A stretch of DNA of 64,000 nt, taken from NCBI GenBank assembly GCA_902590535.1, contig CACIXF010000001.1, positions 62,001 through 126,000 of the forward strand, read 5' to 3'. This stretch comes from an uncultured Pelagibacteraceae bacterium (GTDB lineage: Bacteria; Pseudomonadota; Alphaproteobacteria; Pelagibacterales; Pelagibacteraceae). The notes beneath the pieces were generated by a model. It ran no database searches and had not been told where the DNA came from. It saw only the letters and a list, made by a program, of their open reading frames with translations. Below are positions 16,729 to 25,772 of the stretch, one piece after another (the stretch's first letter is position 1; each line of letters begins with the position of its first letter). The position numbers were made by a program, and so were the translations under genes.

Positions 16729-17897
16729 TGAATAAAAATCTTTCGTTACTCATTTTAAGTCAAATCTTTGCTTTTACAGCTGCTCCAGTCACCGTTTTTT
16801 TAAGTGGTATAATTGGTTCTAAATTTAGTCCAATAAAATCTTTAGCAACTCTACCAATGGCTTTGTCAGTTGTTGGAATTGCGTTATTTGCTTTTTTTGC
16901 TGCAAAGTTAATGAGTATAATTGGACGAAAATTAGGATTTATTTATGCATCAATCGGTACATGCTTTGCATCTCTTTTAACCGCATATTCTATAATTATA
17001 GAAAGCTTTGTTTTATATAATTTAGGATGCTTTTTAATTGGTGGAGGAATAGCTTTTAGCCATCAATATCGTTTTGCAGCAGTGGAGGTTGTGGATAAGG
17101 ATTATGCACCAAAAGCAATTTCTATCATTTTGTTAGCAGGAATAGGTTCGGCGTTTATTGGTCCAAACATTGCAAACATTTCTAAAGGACTTATCTCAAA
17201 TCATATGTATGCAGGTTCTTATCTTGCACTCGCCATTTTATCGATCTCATCAATAATATTTTTAATTTTTTATAAGGAACCAAAAACGATATCTAGTAAT
17301 CAATATAAAACTGGAAGAAGTTTTTTTGAGCTTATATCTCAACCTAGATTTCTACAGGCGCTCGTAGCTTCAGCTTTTGCCTATGCTGTAATGACTTTTT
17401 TAATGACAGCAACGCCTATTAGTATGCATCTGATGGAGAAAATAAGTTTGTCTAAGACTGGATTTGTTATTCAGCTTCATATAGCAGCTATGTTTTTACC
17501 TTCACTAGTTACAGGAAATTTAATTAAAAAATTTGGTCATAGTAAAATTATGTATATGGGAGTTTTACTGTTTTTAGTCACAATTATTACTAGTTTATTT
17601 GAACAGAATTATATTAACTATATGGTTGCACTTATTTTTCTGGGGCTAGGGTGGAACTTTCTATTCATTTCAGGAACAAGCTTACTTGTTTTGTGTTACA
17701 GAGAAGAGGAAAAATTTAGAGCTCAAGGATATAATGATTTAATTGTTTATTCTATACAAGCAGTAGCGAGTTTGTCTGCTGGGGTGTTTCTAAGCCTAAC
17801 TAGCTGGAAAACTATGAATTTAATCTGTTTGATTTTTCTAATTATAATAGCTCTATCTACTATAAAAGCTGATTTAAAAAAAAACCCCAGTAATTAA
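16728..17897 (+). CDS. MFS transporter (YbfB/ArsJ-like or drug-resistance type)
   Basis: A 389-residue integral membrane protein with about twelve hydrophobic segments. The loop between helices 2 and 3 has a recognisable MFS motif A variant (KLMSIIGRKLGFIY), and a second copy occurs near residue 260 (LIKKFGHSKIMYMG). The substrate is unknown. It is coupled by a TAATG overlap to the 23-residue peptide and ends inside the stem of a bidirectional terminator. Confidence 0.83.
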   Translation: MNKNLSLLILSQIFAFTAAPVTVFLSGIIGSKFSPIKSLATLPMALSVVGIALFAFFAAKLMSIIGRKLGFIYASIGTCFASLLTAYSIIIESFVLYNLGCFLIGGGIAFSHQYRFAAVEVVDKDYAPKAISIILLAGIGSAFIGPNIANISKGLISNHMYAGSYLALAILSISSIIFLIFYKEPKTISSNQYKTGRSFFELISQPRFLQALVASAFAYAVMTFLMTATPISMHLMEKISLSKTGFVIQLHIAAMFLPSLVTGNLIKKFGHSKIMYMGVLLFLVTIITSLFEQNYINYMVALIFLGLGWNFLFISGTSLLVLCYREEEKFRAQGYNDLIVYSIQAVASLSAGVFLSLTSWKTMNLICLIFLIIIALSTIKADLKKNPSN

Positions 17898-17913
17898 ATT
17901 ACTGGGGTTTTTT
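17879..17913. terminator. Bidirectional terminator
   Basis: CCCCAGTAA (17885-17893) pairs with TTACTGGGG (17899-17907), flanked by A6 on the left and T6 on the right. It therefore ends transcription both of the rightward MFS operon, whose stop codon lies within it, and of the leftward binding-protein gene. Confidence 0.9.
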
Positions 17914-17928
17914 GAATTAAGATAAAAA

Positions 17929-19119
17929 TTATCTTTGTTTTTTAGTTTTGAATTTTCCGCCTTTAACTTCTTGTTCTAAGAAAGAACCTTCAGCTTCACC
18001 AACACTAGTAAAAGTTACTCCAGTAGCACCTTCGTAATTAATCTTTTTACCTTTTGCTAGTAAGTCTAAACCTTTCTTAAGTTCACCTGGATAAATTTTA
18101 GTTCCAGGAGCATTAGCAACATCCATTACATTTTTTGCAATTGATGCTCTGTCAGCAGAGTTACCTGCTTGCATTGCAAGAACGATTAAAGCAGCTGCAT
18201 CGTAAGATTCACCTGTGTAAGGACCAGAAGCTTCTACACCCCCAGCTTTTGCAACTTCAGCAAATATACCTGCACCTTTACCAGTAGAACCTGGTAATGA
18301 TCCAAATGATTTACTTAAATCTTTTCCGAATGCATCAACTAAAGATTGACCAATCATACCATCTGATAAAATAAATCTATCAAACGCACCAGAGTCTAAA
18401 GAAGCTTGAATAATTCCTTTTCCTCCTTGGTCAAGATAACCAATAACTGCTACAGCATCACCACCAGCAGAAGCAAGAGTTGCTACTTCAGATGAGTAAT
18501 CTGCTTTTCCATCTTCGTGAGCAGTCACAGTTGTAACTTTAATACCATGAGCCTCAACTGCTGCTTTATAAACATCAGCTAAACCTTTACCATAGTCATT
18601 GTTAGTATAAGTGATTGCAACACTTTTTACTTTTCTATCTTTAGTTATGTCAGCTAAAATTTGGCCACCTCTAGCATCTGATGGAGCAGTTCTAAAGAAA
18701 TACCCTTTATCATCTAGAGTTGTTAATCCCGGAGAAGTAGCTGAAGGCGAAATCATTACTACACCATTTGGTACAGCAACGTTAGTTGCAATAGCACCAG
18801 TTACACCTGAACAGTCTGCTCCCATAATTGCAGCTACACCACCTGAAATTAATCCTTCAGCTGCAGCTGTTGCCGCTGCTGAGTCAACACAAGTTGAGTC
18901 TGCTCTTACTGGCTCAATTTTTTTTCCACCTAATAGCGAACCTGAGTCAGAAGCTTCTTTAAATGCAAGCTCTGCAGATGCAGCCATAGCTGGAGTTAGA
19001 GATTCAATAGGACCAGTGAATCCTAAGATGATCCCCATTTTAATCGAATGTCCGTCTGCCATTACATTTGAACCAAAACTTGATACAAACATAAATACAG
19101 CGATAAATAGTTTTCTCAT
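17929..19119 (-). CDS. Branched-chain amino acid-type ABC substrate-binding protein
   Basis: A periplasmic LivK-like receptor of 396 residues. I start it at 19119, because AGAGGAAG stands directly before this ATG and the protein then opens with a proper signal peptide (MRKLFIAVFMFVSS...VMA). A Met eight codons upstream lacks a ribosome-binding site. The mature part has the GIILGFTGPIESL and NDYGKGLADVYK patterns of type-1 receptors. It faces the second Liv-type transporter, which has no receptor of its own, so the two probably work together. Ligand is unknown. Confidence 0.88.
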   Translation of the reverse strand: MRKLFIAVFMFVSSFGSNVMADGHSIKMGIILGFTGPIESLTPAMAASAELAFKEASDSGSLLGGKKIEPVRADSTCVDSAAATAAAEGLISGGVAAIMGADCSGVTGAIATNVAVPNGVVMISPSATSPGLTTLDDKGYFFRTAPSDARGGQILADITKDRKVKSVAITYTNNDYGKGLADVYKAAVEAHGIKVTTVTAHEDGKADYSSEVATLASAGGDAVAVIGYLDQGGKGIIQASLDSGAFDRFILSDGMIGQSLVDAFGKDLSKSFGSLPGSTGKGAGIFAEVAKAGGVEASGPYTGESYDAAALIVLAMQAGNSADRASIAKNVMDVANAPGTKIYPGELKKGLDLLAKGKKINYEGATGVTFTSVGEAEGSFLEQEVKGGKFKTKKQR

Positions 19120-19226
19120 TATCTTCCTCTTTATTGTTAACAATTTATAAAAGCCAATTTAAGTATGAATACAATTAATATTCAATGACAAAATTATCCT
19201 ATTTTAGATGGTTTAATTGATACGGA

Positions 19227-20708
19227 TTATCTTATTGAGAAAGGGTCTAGGGAAGGTTCGTCTGATGTGTAGAACCAAGTTGTTTTCACTCTTGTATAGT
19301 CTTTAATTGAGTCAATTCCTGCTTCTTTTCCATATCCACTATCCTTGATACCTCCAAAAGGAGCTGAAGGAGAAATTAATCTGTAAGTATTTACAAATGT
19401 TATACCTGCCCGTATAGCATTAGATACCCTCATTCCTCTTGCGAGATCACTAGTATAAACACCTGAAGAAAGACCATATTGATTATCATTCATTAATTCT
19501 ATTACCTCTTTTTCAGTATCAAATTTCATTACTGATAATACTGGGCCAAAAAGTTCATTCTCAGCAGCTGGCAGATTATGATTTTCACACTCAATTATTG
19601 TTGGTGGGAAATAATAACCTTCATTTGAAAAAGGATGTCTTTTACCACCGCATTTAATTTTTCCACCTTGTTCAACAGTTAATTTAATATTTTTTTCTAT
19701 TACTTCTAATTGTTTAAAGTTACTTAAGGGACCCATTTCAGTATCAGAGTCCATTGGAGCACCTATTTTAATTTTTTCTGCTCTTGATGCTAACTTATCT
19801 AAAAATTCGTTATAAATTCCTTTTTGTAAGTATAACCTTGAACCTGCTATACAACTTTGACCACTTGCTCCAAATATTCCAGCAGTTATTCCATTAATTG
19901 CATTTTCTTGTTTAGCATCATCAAAAACAGCTACAGGACTTTTTCCACCTAGCTCTAAACTTACCTCAGATAAATTTTCTGCAGAGTTTCTAATTATATG
20001 TCTTGCAGTTTCAGGACCTCCTGTAAAAGCTACTTTCTCAACTAAGTTGTGAGCAGTTAAAGCTTTACCACAAGGATCTCCAAAACCAGAAACTACATTT
20101 ACTACACCTTTTGGTATTCCAGTTTCTTCAACTAACTTTGCAAACTCAAACATAGTTGCTGGCGCTAATTCAGAACATTTAATTACTACTGTATTACCCA
20201 TAGCTAAAGCAGGAGCAACTTTTGTTGCAGTTAAAAACATTTGAGAATTCCAAGGAATGATAGCTGCAATAACACCTATTGGAATTCTTGTTGTGATCGC
20301 TTGAATATTTGGTTTATCTATAGGAAGAACTGTGCCCTCAACTTTGTCAGCTAAACCTGCATAGTAATCATAATATTCTGCAATATATTTTGCTTGTTGA
20401 TAAGTTTCTCTGTAGAGTTTGCCTGTATCAATTGTTTCAATCTTTCCTAATAATTCAGAATTTTCTCTAAGTTTATTTCCAATGGCTCTTAAATATTTTG
20501 CTCTATCTCTTGCAATCATCTTTGGCCATTCACCTTCAAAAGCTTTTTGTGCAGCTTTTACAGCTCTATCCACATCATTTGCGCTAGCTTCAGGTACTAC
20601 AGCCCAAGGCTTATTGTTTTCTGGATTTAAAGTTTCAAAAGTTTTTTTTGTATCAGAGTCTACCCACTGACCATCTATATACATTTGATATTTTTTTAAT
20701 TCAGGCAT
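19227..20708 (-). CDS. NAD(P)-dependent aldehyde dehydrogenase
   Basis: A 493-residue ALDH-superfamily enzyme oxidising an aldehyde to the acid. Catalytic Glu is in LELGGKSP and the nucleophilic Cys in SGQSCIAGSRL; the IPWN and FTGGPE cofactor motifs are present. Its sequence differs from the two ALDH paralogues at 29 and 44 kb and is closer to the betaine/4-hydroxymuconic-type branch. It is the last gene of a four-gene minus-strand operon and overlaps the hydrolase gene by 8 nt, suggesting it oxidises an aldehyde made by the monooxygenase/hydrolase pair. Confidence 0.9.
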   Translation of the reverse strand: MPELKKYQMYIDGQWVDSDTKKTFETLNPENNKPWAVVPEASANDVDRAVKAAQKAFEGEWPKMIARDRAKYLRAIGNKLRENSELLGKIETIDTGKLYRETYQQAKYIAEYYDYYAGLADKVEGTVLPIDKPNIQAITTRIPIGVIAAIIPWNSQMFLTATKVAPALAMGNTVVIKCSELAPATMFEFAKLVEETGIPKGVVNVVSGFGDPCGKALTAHNLVEKVAFTGGPETARHIIRNSAENLSEVSLELGGKSPVAVFDDAKQENAINGITAGIFGASGQSCIAGSRLYLQKGIYNEFLDKLASRAEKIKIGAPMDSDTEMGPLSNFKQLEVIEKNIKLTVEQGGKIKCGGKRHPFSNEGYYFPPTIIECENHNLPAAENELFGPVLSVMKFDTEKEVIELMNDNQYGLSSGVYTSDLARGMRVSNAIRAGITFVNTYRLISPSAPFGGIKDSGYGKEAGIDSIKDYTRVKTTWFYTSDEPSLDPFSIR

Positions 20709-21486
20709 TATTTATATGTTTCATTATTGCATTATTTACTTCGTCTGCATATTCAATAGTGCATAGATGTTTTCCATTTTTGATTTCAACATATGTTGAA
20801 TTTTCTATATCTTTATTTAAATTTTTAGACATATCAGGTGTAGATCCTGGATCATCCGATCCTGTTATTATTAAAGTATTTGTTTTTATATTTTTTATAT
20901 TTTCGATATTGTCCTCATAGTTTGCAAATACCTCATAAGATTTAATAAAATTTTCTTGATCAATTCCTTTCTTGTTAAGAATTTTCATAAACTCATCATA
21001 TAACTCAGGATTTTGTTCAAGGTATTTATCTGAAAACCATCTCTTCATTGCCATTTGAGATATTGGCATATTTTTTTTTGCCAAATTCACTCTATCAATT
21101 ACATTTTGTCTTTCATCTGCTGTCCTTTGATATGTAGTGGATATTAGAGTTAAAGAATTTAAATAATTTTCATATTTTGAAACAAATTCAATTGCAATCA
21201 AAGATCCGATAGAAAAACCAATTAAATTAAATTTCTCTATCTTTAGGTTTTTTACTAAATTTGATAATTGATCAATAAAATTTTCCATTGATAAATTTGG
21301 CTTTTTAAAAGGTGTTTTTCCATGTCCCAACAGATCATAAGTTATAAAGGAATTGTTCTTAAAAAATTCAATTTGTGGTTTCCACATTTGTTGATTTAAA
21401 CCGACACCATGAATAAAGATTATTGGTAAAGAATTTTTGTTGTTAAAATAATAATGACTTTGATCGTTATCAAAATTGTAAGACAT
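20701..21486 (-). CDS. Alpha/beta-fold hydrolase
   Basis: A 261-residue hydrolase of the PcaD/lactonase-like type. It has the oxyanion HGVG motif (26-29), nucleophile Ser92 in GFSIGS, an Asp in TGSDDPGS near 210 and His in GKHLC near 239. I use the ATG at 21486, directly after a TTG that follows the upstream stop. It probably cleaves an ester, lactone or amide produced by the flavin monooxygenase of the same operon. Confidence 0.87.
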   Translation of the reverse strand: MSYNFDNDQSHYYFNNKNSLPIIFIHGVGLNQQMWKPQIEFFKNNSFITYDLLGHGKTPFKKPNLSMENFIDQLSNLVKNLKIEKFNLIGFSIGSLIAIEFVSKYENYLNSLTLISTTYQRTADERQNVIDRVNLAKKNMPISQMAMKRWFSDKYLEQNPELYDEFMKILNKKGIDQENFIKSYEVFANYEDNIENIKNIKTNTLIITGSDDPGSTPDMSKNLNKDIENSTYVEIKNGKHLCTIEYADEVNNAIMKHINNA

Positions 21487-21489
21487 CAA

Positions 21490-22074
21490 TTAGTTATCGA
21501 TGCCCATCTCTTTCATATCTTGATATCTATCACCCGTTCTTGCATGAGCTCGTCCAGTTGGAGCGCCTCCAATTGCAACAACTATTTCATCTTCATTAGG
21601 TGCATCATGAATTGTAAATTCATGCGTTAGATAAAAAGGTCTTAATCCAGCATCAGTTTTATGCATCATTGGAATTGAAATTTTTGCTCCCGCGGGACCT
21701 CTAGTGTTAGTAAAACTTAAATAAGAAGTTCCACCAACGGCATCTCTAAATTTATTTCCAAATCTTAAAGTATGAATAAATGCAGATGCATGTTCTATTT
21801 CACCATTCAATCCAACCATCGCAGCTTTCCCATAAGCTAAAATTTTTTCACCTGATCCAATTTCTTTTGTTAACTCTGGCACTAAAAGTTCTCCTAATTG
21901 AGGTGCAAGATCTAGTATTTCTGGTTTTAAATCTTCTACAAAACCTTTTCCAGCCCAAGGGTTTTCTATAACAGCTGCAACCGAAACTAGCAGAACAGGC
22001 TCTTTTGCTTTTTTTCCACCTTCAATAAAAGTTTTATCTACAAATTTTGCAAATTTTCTAAGTTTTAAATCCAT
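21490..22074 (-). CDS. DUF1185 (amino acid synthesis family, AA_synth) protein
   Basis: A 194-residue protein matching what I remember of the DUF1185/AA_synth family: a long N-terminal strand-helix region with AAVIENPWAGKGFVEDL near 33-50, YGKAAMVGLNGEIEHASA in the middle and the C-terminal IGGAPTGRAHARTGDRYQDM. The family name does not reflect a proven reaction. It is sandwiched by 3 nt gaps between the luciferase-like monooxygenase and the hydrolase, so it belongs to the same pathway. Confidence 0.82.
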   Translation of the reverse strand: MDLKLRKFAKFVDKTFIEGGKKAKEPVLLVSVAAVIENPWAGKGFVEDLKPEILDLAPQLGELLVPELTKEIGSGEKILAYGKAAMVGLNGEIEHASAFIHTLRFGNKFRDAVGGTSYLSFTNTRGPAGAKISIPMMHKTDAGLRPFYLTHEFTIHDAPNEDEIVVAIGGAPTGRAHARTGDRYQDMKEMGIDN

Positions 22075-22077
22075 TTA

Positions 22078-23244
22078 CTAGCTAGCTCTTTGAATGTTCG
22101 TATCTATTGGTTTTATATTTGGAATAACTTCTTCTGTAAATAATTTGATGCTTCTCATGCAGTCTTCGTGTTTAATTCCTGGAAAGTTAGACCAGACTTG
22201 TAAATTTTGAAGATTTAATTCTTGTTGAAGTTCTTTTATTTTTTCTATTACAAACTCAGGTGTTCCAAATAAAAGATTTCTTTTATGAAGAAATTCATAA
22301 TTTAATAAATCTAGCTTATTTTTTGTCTCTGGTAATTTTTCATCAGGGTCCATATGATTTCCTAAACCTCTCCAATGACAAACCCATCTCATATAATTTA
22401 CAATATGTTCTCCAGCCATTTTTTCAGCCTCTTCCATAGTTTCTGCAACAAACATATCTCTAACCAAACTAATACCTTCCCCTAGTGGTACATCTCTATT
22501 TTCAGCTTTAGATTTTGCCTCTTTATAAATTTCAAATCTTTTTTTCAAAGCTTTTACAGTTGGTATCCACATAATTGTATTAAGCCCATTTTCTGCTGCC
22601 CACTGAATTGATCTTTCTCCATCAACTACTTGAGAAATTGGTGGGAAAGGTTTTTGATGAGGTTTTGGTAATACAGATATTTGTTTTAATTCGTTTGTTT
22701 TTAAATCTACAACATTTTCTTTTGGAGGACTCATATCGTGTTGCCAAATGAAATTAGGAGATGGATAAGTATAGAATTCGCCCTGGTGAGAGAAGAAATC
22801 TTCAGACCATGCTTTTTTCATTATGTCCAATGTTTCAGAAAATAGTCTAAAATTTTTTGCTTGGTCTTTTAAGTCAGCTTCTTTGTTCATGTTAATAGCT
22901 TCTCTACCATAAACTCCTCTACCAATACCCACTTCAACTCTTCCTTTTGACATTTGGTCAAGGGTAGCAATATCTTCTGCAAGTCTTATAGGATTATGAA
23001 ATGTAATTACGTTACAAGCTTGTCCTAAACGAATATTTTTAGTTCTTGCAGCAGCATCAGTGCACATCATTAGTGGATTGGTGCACGACTCCATTCCTTC
23101 ATGATTAAAATGATGTTCGGTATACCAAATAGAATTCCAATTATTTTGATCACAATATTCAGTGATCTCTCTAGCTTCATCTAAAAGTTGGGTATAAGGT
23201 TTTTTATCCCAATTAGTAGTGTTACAAAAATATCCAAAGTTCAT
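22078..23244 (-). CDS. Luciferase-like (LLM class) flavin-dependent monooxygenase
   Basis: A 388-residue LLM-family oxidoreductase that uses reduced flavin and O2. The start at 23244 follows a strong Shine-Dalgarno (AAAGGAGG); an upstream in-frame Met at 23286 has none. Visible family features are WYTEHHF near residue 40, the NPLMM and HNPIRLAEDIATLDQMSKGRVEVGIGRG barrel strands. It is the promoter-proximal gene of the operon LLM - DUF1185 - hydrolase - ALDH. The substrate is unknown. Confidence 0.88.
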   Translation of the reverse strand: MNFGYFCNTTNWDKKPYTQLLDEAREITEYCDQNNWNSIWYTEHHFNHEGMESCTNPLMMCTDAAARTKNIRLGQACNVITFHNPIRLAEDIATLDQMSKGRVEVGIGRGVYGREAINMNKEADLKDQAKNFRLFSETLDIMKKAWSEDFFSHQGEFYTYPSPNFIWQHDMSPPKENVVDLKTNELKQISVLPKPHQKPFPPISQVVDGERSIQWAAENGLNTIMWIPTVKALKKRFEIYKEAKSKAENRDVPLGEGISLVRDMFVAETMEEAEKMAGEHIVNYMRWVCHWRGLGNHMDPDEKLPETKNKLDLLNYEFLHKRNLLFGTPEFVIEKIKELQQELNLQNLQVWSNFPGIKHEDCMRSIKLFTEEVIPNIKPIDTNIQRAS

Positions 23245-23349
23245 AAAGCCTCCTTTAAAAATTAATTTAAAGACGACCGATCCCACTTTCGTAAATTTTT
23301 GAATTTAACGACGAGTTATGTATCGCTTTATATTTAAACTTTATTATTA

Positions 23350-24318
23350 CTAACGTTGATATTCAATAAATTTCTTTAAGGATTTGTTAAGAAATTTCTC
23401 ATAAATTGGACCATTATTTTTGAATTTGCTTCCATTTAAAAATGATTGGTTCATTTTGAAATCATAGGAAGGTTCAAAGAAAAAAGGAACAGAGAGTCTC
23501 TTACTTTTATTCCACAAAACTCTGTGATTAGTTGCTTTAAATTTTCTTTTGCTTAGAAACTCCAAAGCTTTACCAGTGTTTACTACTAAAGCTTTTTTGT
23601 TAAATGGTACATCATACCATTTTTTATTTTTTCTATTTTGTACTTGCAATCCACCTTTTCTATCTTGATAGAGAACTGTGAATATACCACTATCAACATG
23701 CGTTTCACATCCAAGAGCAACCCCATCTTGTTTAGATATTTCTACCGGTTTTGTCTGATTAGGATAATAATTAAATCTTAATGTGCTTAGTGTTTTTAAT
23801 CTTGAAAAAGCTACACTAGAAATATCAGGATTTTTTTTATTAAGTTTTATTACACCTTTAAATAAAGTTTCACTCAATCTATAAATATTATCAAAATATT
23901 TGTTTAAAATATTTATTGAACTTTTTTTCAAACACTCATCTAGATTAAGAAATTCTATGTATTGATTATTTAGATTTGAAGAATATTTTTTAGTTACTTT
24001 TAAATCACCTATATCCAAACCTTCTTTTCCGTTCACATCATTAGGAAAATATCCTCTGTAAAGATTTTTATTTTTTTTATTCCATTTTTTAGGTGATAAT
24101 TTTCTTTTCTTACTATCTGGTAAATTAAAAAATTTATTCCCAACTTCGCATGTTTTTTTAATTTCTCTTAGATTAATTCCATGTCCAGTAATTTGAAAAA
24201 ATCCTACATTGACACAAGCTTTTTCAATTTCTTTAATTGTTTTAAATGCATTTTGAGTTTCAAAATTATTTTTTATTAAAGAAGAAATATTAATTGTTGG
24301 TATAAATTTCTTGCTCAT
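23350..24318 (-). CDS. Isopenicillin N synthase-like 2OG-Fe(II) oxygenase
   Basis: A non-heme iron oxygenase of 322 residues with DIOX_N and 2OG-FeII_Oxy domains. The iron ligands are His207-x-Asp209 (THVDSG) and His265 (ATNHRVL), and the 2-oxoglutarate carboxylate motif Arg274-x-Ser276 is present (KRLS). The N-terminus has the GFFQITGHGI strand typical of IPNS-like enzymes. It overlaps the upstream transporter gene by 4 nt. The substrate is unknown. Confidence 0.88.
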   Translation of the reverse strand: MSKKFIPTINISSLIKNNFETQNAFKTIKEIEKACVNVGFFQITGHGINLREIKKTCEVGNKFFNLPDSKKRKLSPKKWNKKNKNLYRGYFPNDVNGKEGLDIGDLKVTKKYSSNLNNQYIEFLNLDECLKKSSINILNKYFDNIYRLSETLFKGVIKLNKKNPDISSVAFSRLKTLSTLRFNYYPNQTKPVEISKQDGVALGCETHVDSGIFTVLYQDRKGGLQVQNRKNKKWYDVPFNKKALVVNTGKALEFLSKRKFKATNHRVLWNKSKRLSVPFFFEPSYDFKMNQSFLNGSKFKNNGPIYEKFLNKSLKKFIEYQR

Positions 24319-25269
24319 CTTCTAACTGGTGTTTCTGTTGCAATAAATTGATCTCTAACTCTCTCTCTCATGTAAATATAAATTCCAGCTGCTATAATAC
24401 ACGCAACACCAATAAACGTTCTGGTCGTTGGTACCTCATTAAATAAAAAGTAGCCAGGTATCATAGACATAATTATTAATGAGTACTCAAACAAAGAAAC
24501 AACAGAAGGTGATGCAACTATATATGCTGAAAAAATACAAACAAATGCTATTGATGCAGCAAAACCAAAAAATAAAATAAATTTCCATGTATATTCAATA
24601 TTTGAAAACCATTCTCTAAAGATGAATTGTATTGTTGGATCAAAGTTTGAATTATTTAGCTGACCACTTCCCATAAAAAAATACAAAATTACACACAGCA
24701 ATATTGCAATTAGATAAAAGTAATATAGTTGGGTGTTAACATCATCTTTATCGGATGTATATTTAGTGATTGTCATAGAGGCTGCATAACAAAATGCACA
24801 AAAAAACTGGTAAAAGACTTCGATATTCAAAGTCTGAAAAATTTGGATTTAAGACTATAAAAACGCCAATAAAACCAAAAACAATTGCTGACCACCTTCT
24901 AATACCAATAGTTTCTTTTAAAAATAATTTTGCAAATATTGATACGAAAAAAGGGGAGGAAAAAAATAGAGCATTTGCTGTTGCTAATGGCATAAAAGTT
25001 AATGAGATAAAAAAAGCAGAAAAAGCAATAAAATGTAAAAACACTCTTAGTATTGTTAAAAAAGGATAGTGAGTTTTAAGAGAGACTTTTTGTTTTCTGA
25101 ATTTTATATAACCAAATAGCAAAATTGCTGCAACAAAATATCTTCCAAAAAATATTTCATATAAAGCTGCTTTTTCAAAAATGAATTTAATTAAAGCATC
25201 CTGCATTGCAAAAAATGTCATTGCAGTAATAATTAAAAGTATTCCTTTTGAATTATTATTAGCGCTCAT
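24315..25269 (-). pseudogene. EamA/DMT-family transporter interrupted by a frameshift
   Basis: Two overlapping frames give one transporter. 24763-25269 encodes the N-terminal repeat (168 residues, MSANNNSKG... to FSDFEYRSLLPVF) and 24315-24830 encodes the C-terminal repeat (from FCAFCYAASMTITKY to the C-terminus). The break lies in a run of seven T (minus strand; 24800-24806). With one T fewer the reading is LLPVFCAFCYAASM and a continuous 317-residue EamA protein results. It may be a true recent pseudogene, a slippage-dependent gene or an assembly error. Its end overlaps the oxygenase start by 4 nt, as in an intact operon. Confidence 0.82.
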
Positions 25270-25309
25270 TATGCACCTATATCAAAAAAAAATTGCCTAG
25301 AATATTTAA

Positions 25310-25771
25310 TTATTTCTTTAATTTAGAAGAGAATAGAAGACCTTCGCTTGAAAATTTTGACTTATTTTCTTGAATAAAATCTTTCATTAATTTTACTTTT
25401 TCTTCCTCAAATTCAGTAACTTTCCTTTTACTTAAATCTATATATAGCGATATCCATTCCATAGAAGCTGAAAGTTTGTTAGTTTTTTGAGAAATCATTT
25501 CCATTTTTAAATGAAGTCTTTTTTTATCATGATCAAAATAAGTCAGATTAACATTGACTATTTCTCCCTCTTTTACCTCATTTAAATATTTAGTATTAGT
25601 TTCAACAACCATTGTACTTCTATTAAGATCTTTCGCTGCAGTTCCTCCCATTTTAAATTTTTCAAGTGCAACTTCCCATGCTTGATCAAAAACAAGAACA
25701 TAATAAGCCATGTTCATATGATTGTTGTAATCAACCCATTCCTTTTTTACTTCAAAATTTTTTAATAACAC
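25310..25771 (-). CDS. Hot-dog-fold thioesterase (betainyl-CoA thioesterase-like)
   Basis: A 153-residue 4HBT-type acyl-CoA thioesterase. The active-site strand-helix VDYNNHMNMAYYVLVFDQA near 13-31 has the Asp/Asn-His-Met pattern of the subgroup that includes the thioesterase linked to L-carnitine dehydrogenase. The start is GTG, 1 nt after the stop of the ProV-like gene. With ProV upstream and a gamma-butyrobetaine hydroxylase-like gene across the promoter, a role in carnitine/betaine degradation is likely but inferred. Confidence 0.75.
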   Translation of the reverse strand: MLLKNFEVKKEWVDYNNHMNMAYYVLVFDQAWEVALEKFKMGGTAAKDLNRSTMVVETNTKYLNEVKEGEIVNVNLTYFDHDKKRLHLKMEMISQKTNKLSASMEWISLYIDLSKRKVTEFEEEKVKLMKDFIQENKSKFSSEGLLFSSKLKK

Positions 25772-25772
25772 T

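Noticed and set aside
18611-19150. A 179-codon frame on the plus strand, opposite a binding-protein gene
   Set aside because: It is the antisense shadow of a well-supported receptor with signal peptide and ribosome site; its composition (Pro, Ser, Ala rich) reflects the reverse of that gene, and no ribosome site or family pattern is seen.
20648-20920. A hydrophobic 90-codon plus-strand frame
   Set aside because: Antisense across the ALDH/hydrolase junction; hydrophobicity is expected from antisense A+T-rich DNA.
23245-23349. A possible small RNA or second start for the LLM gene in the 105-nt gap
   Set aside because: The in-frame Met at 23286 lacks a ribosome site and no stable fold or repeat was seen; the gap is better read as a promoter region.
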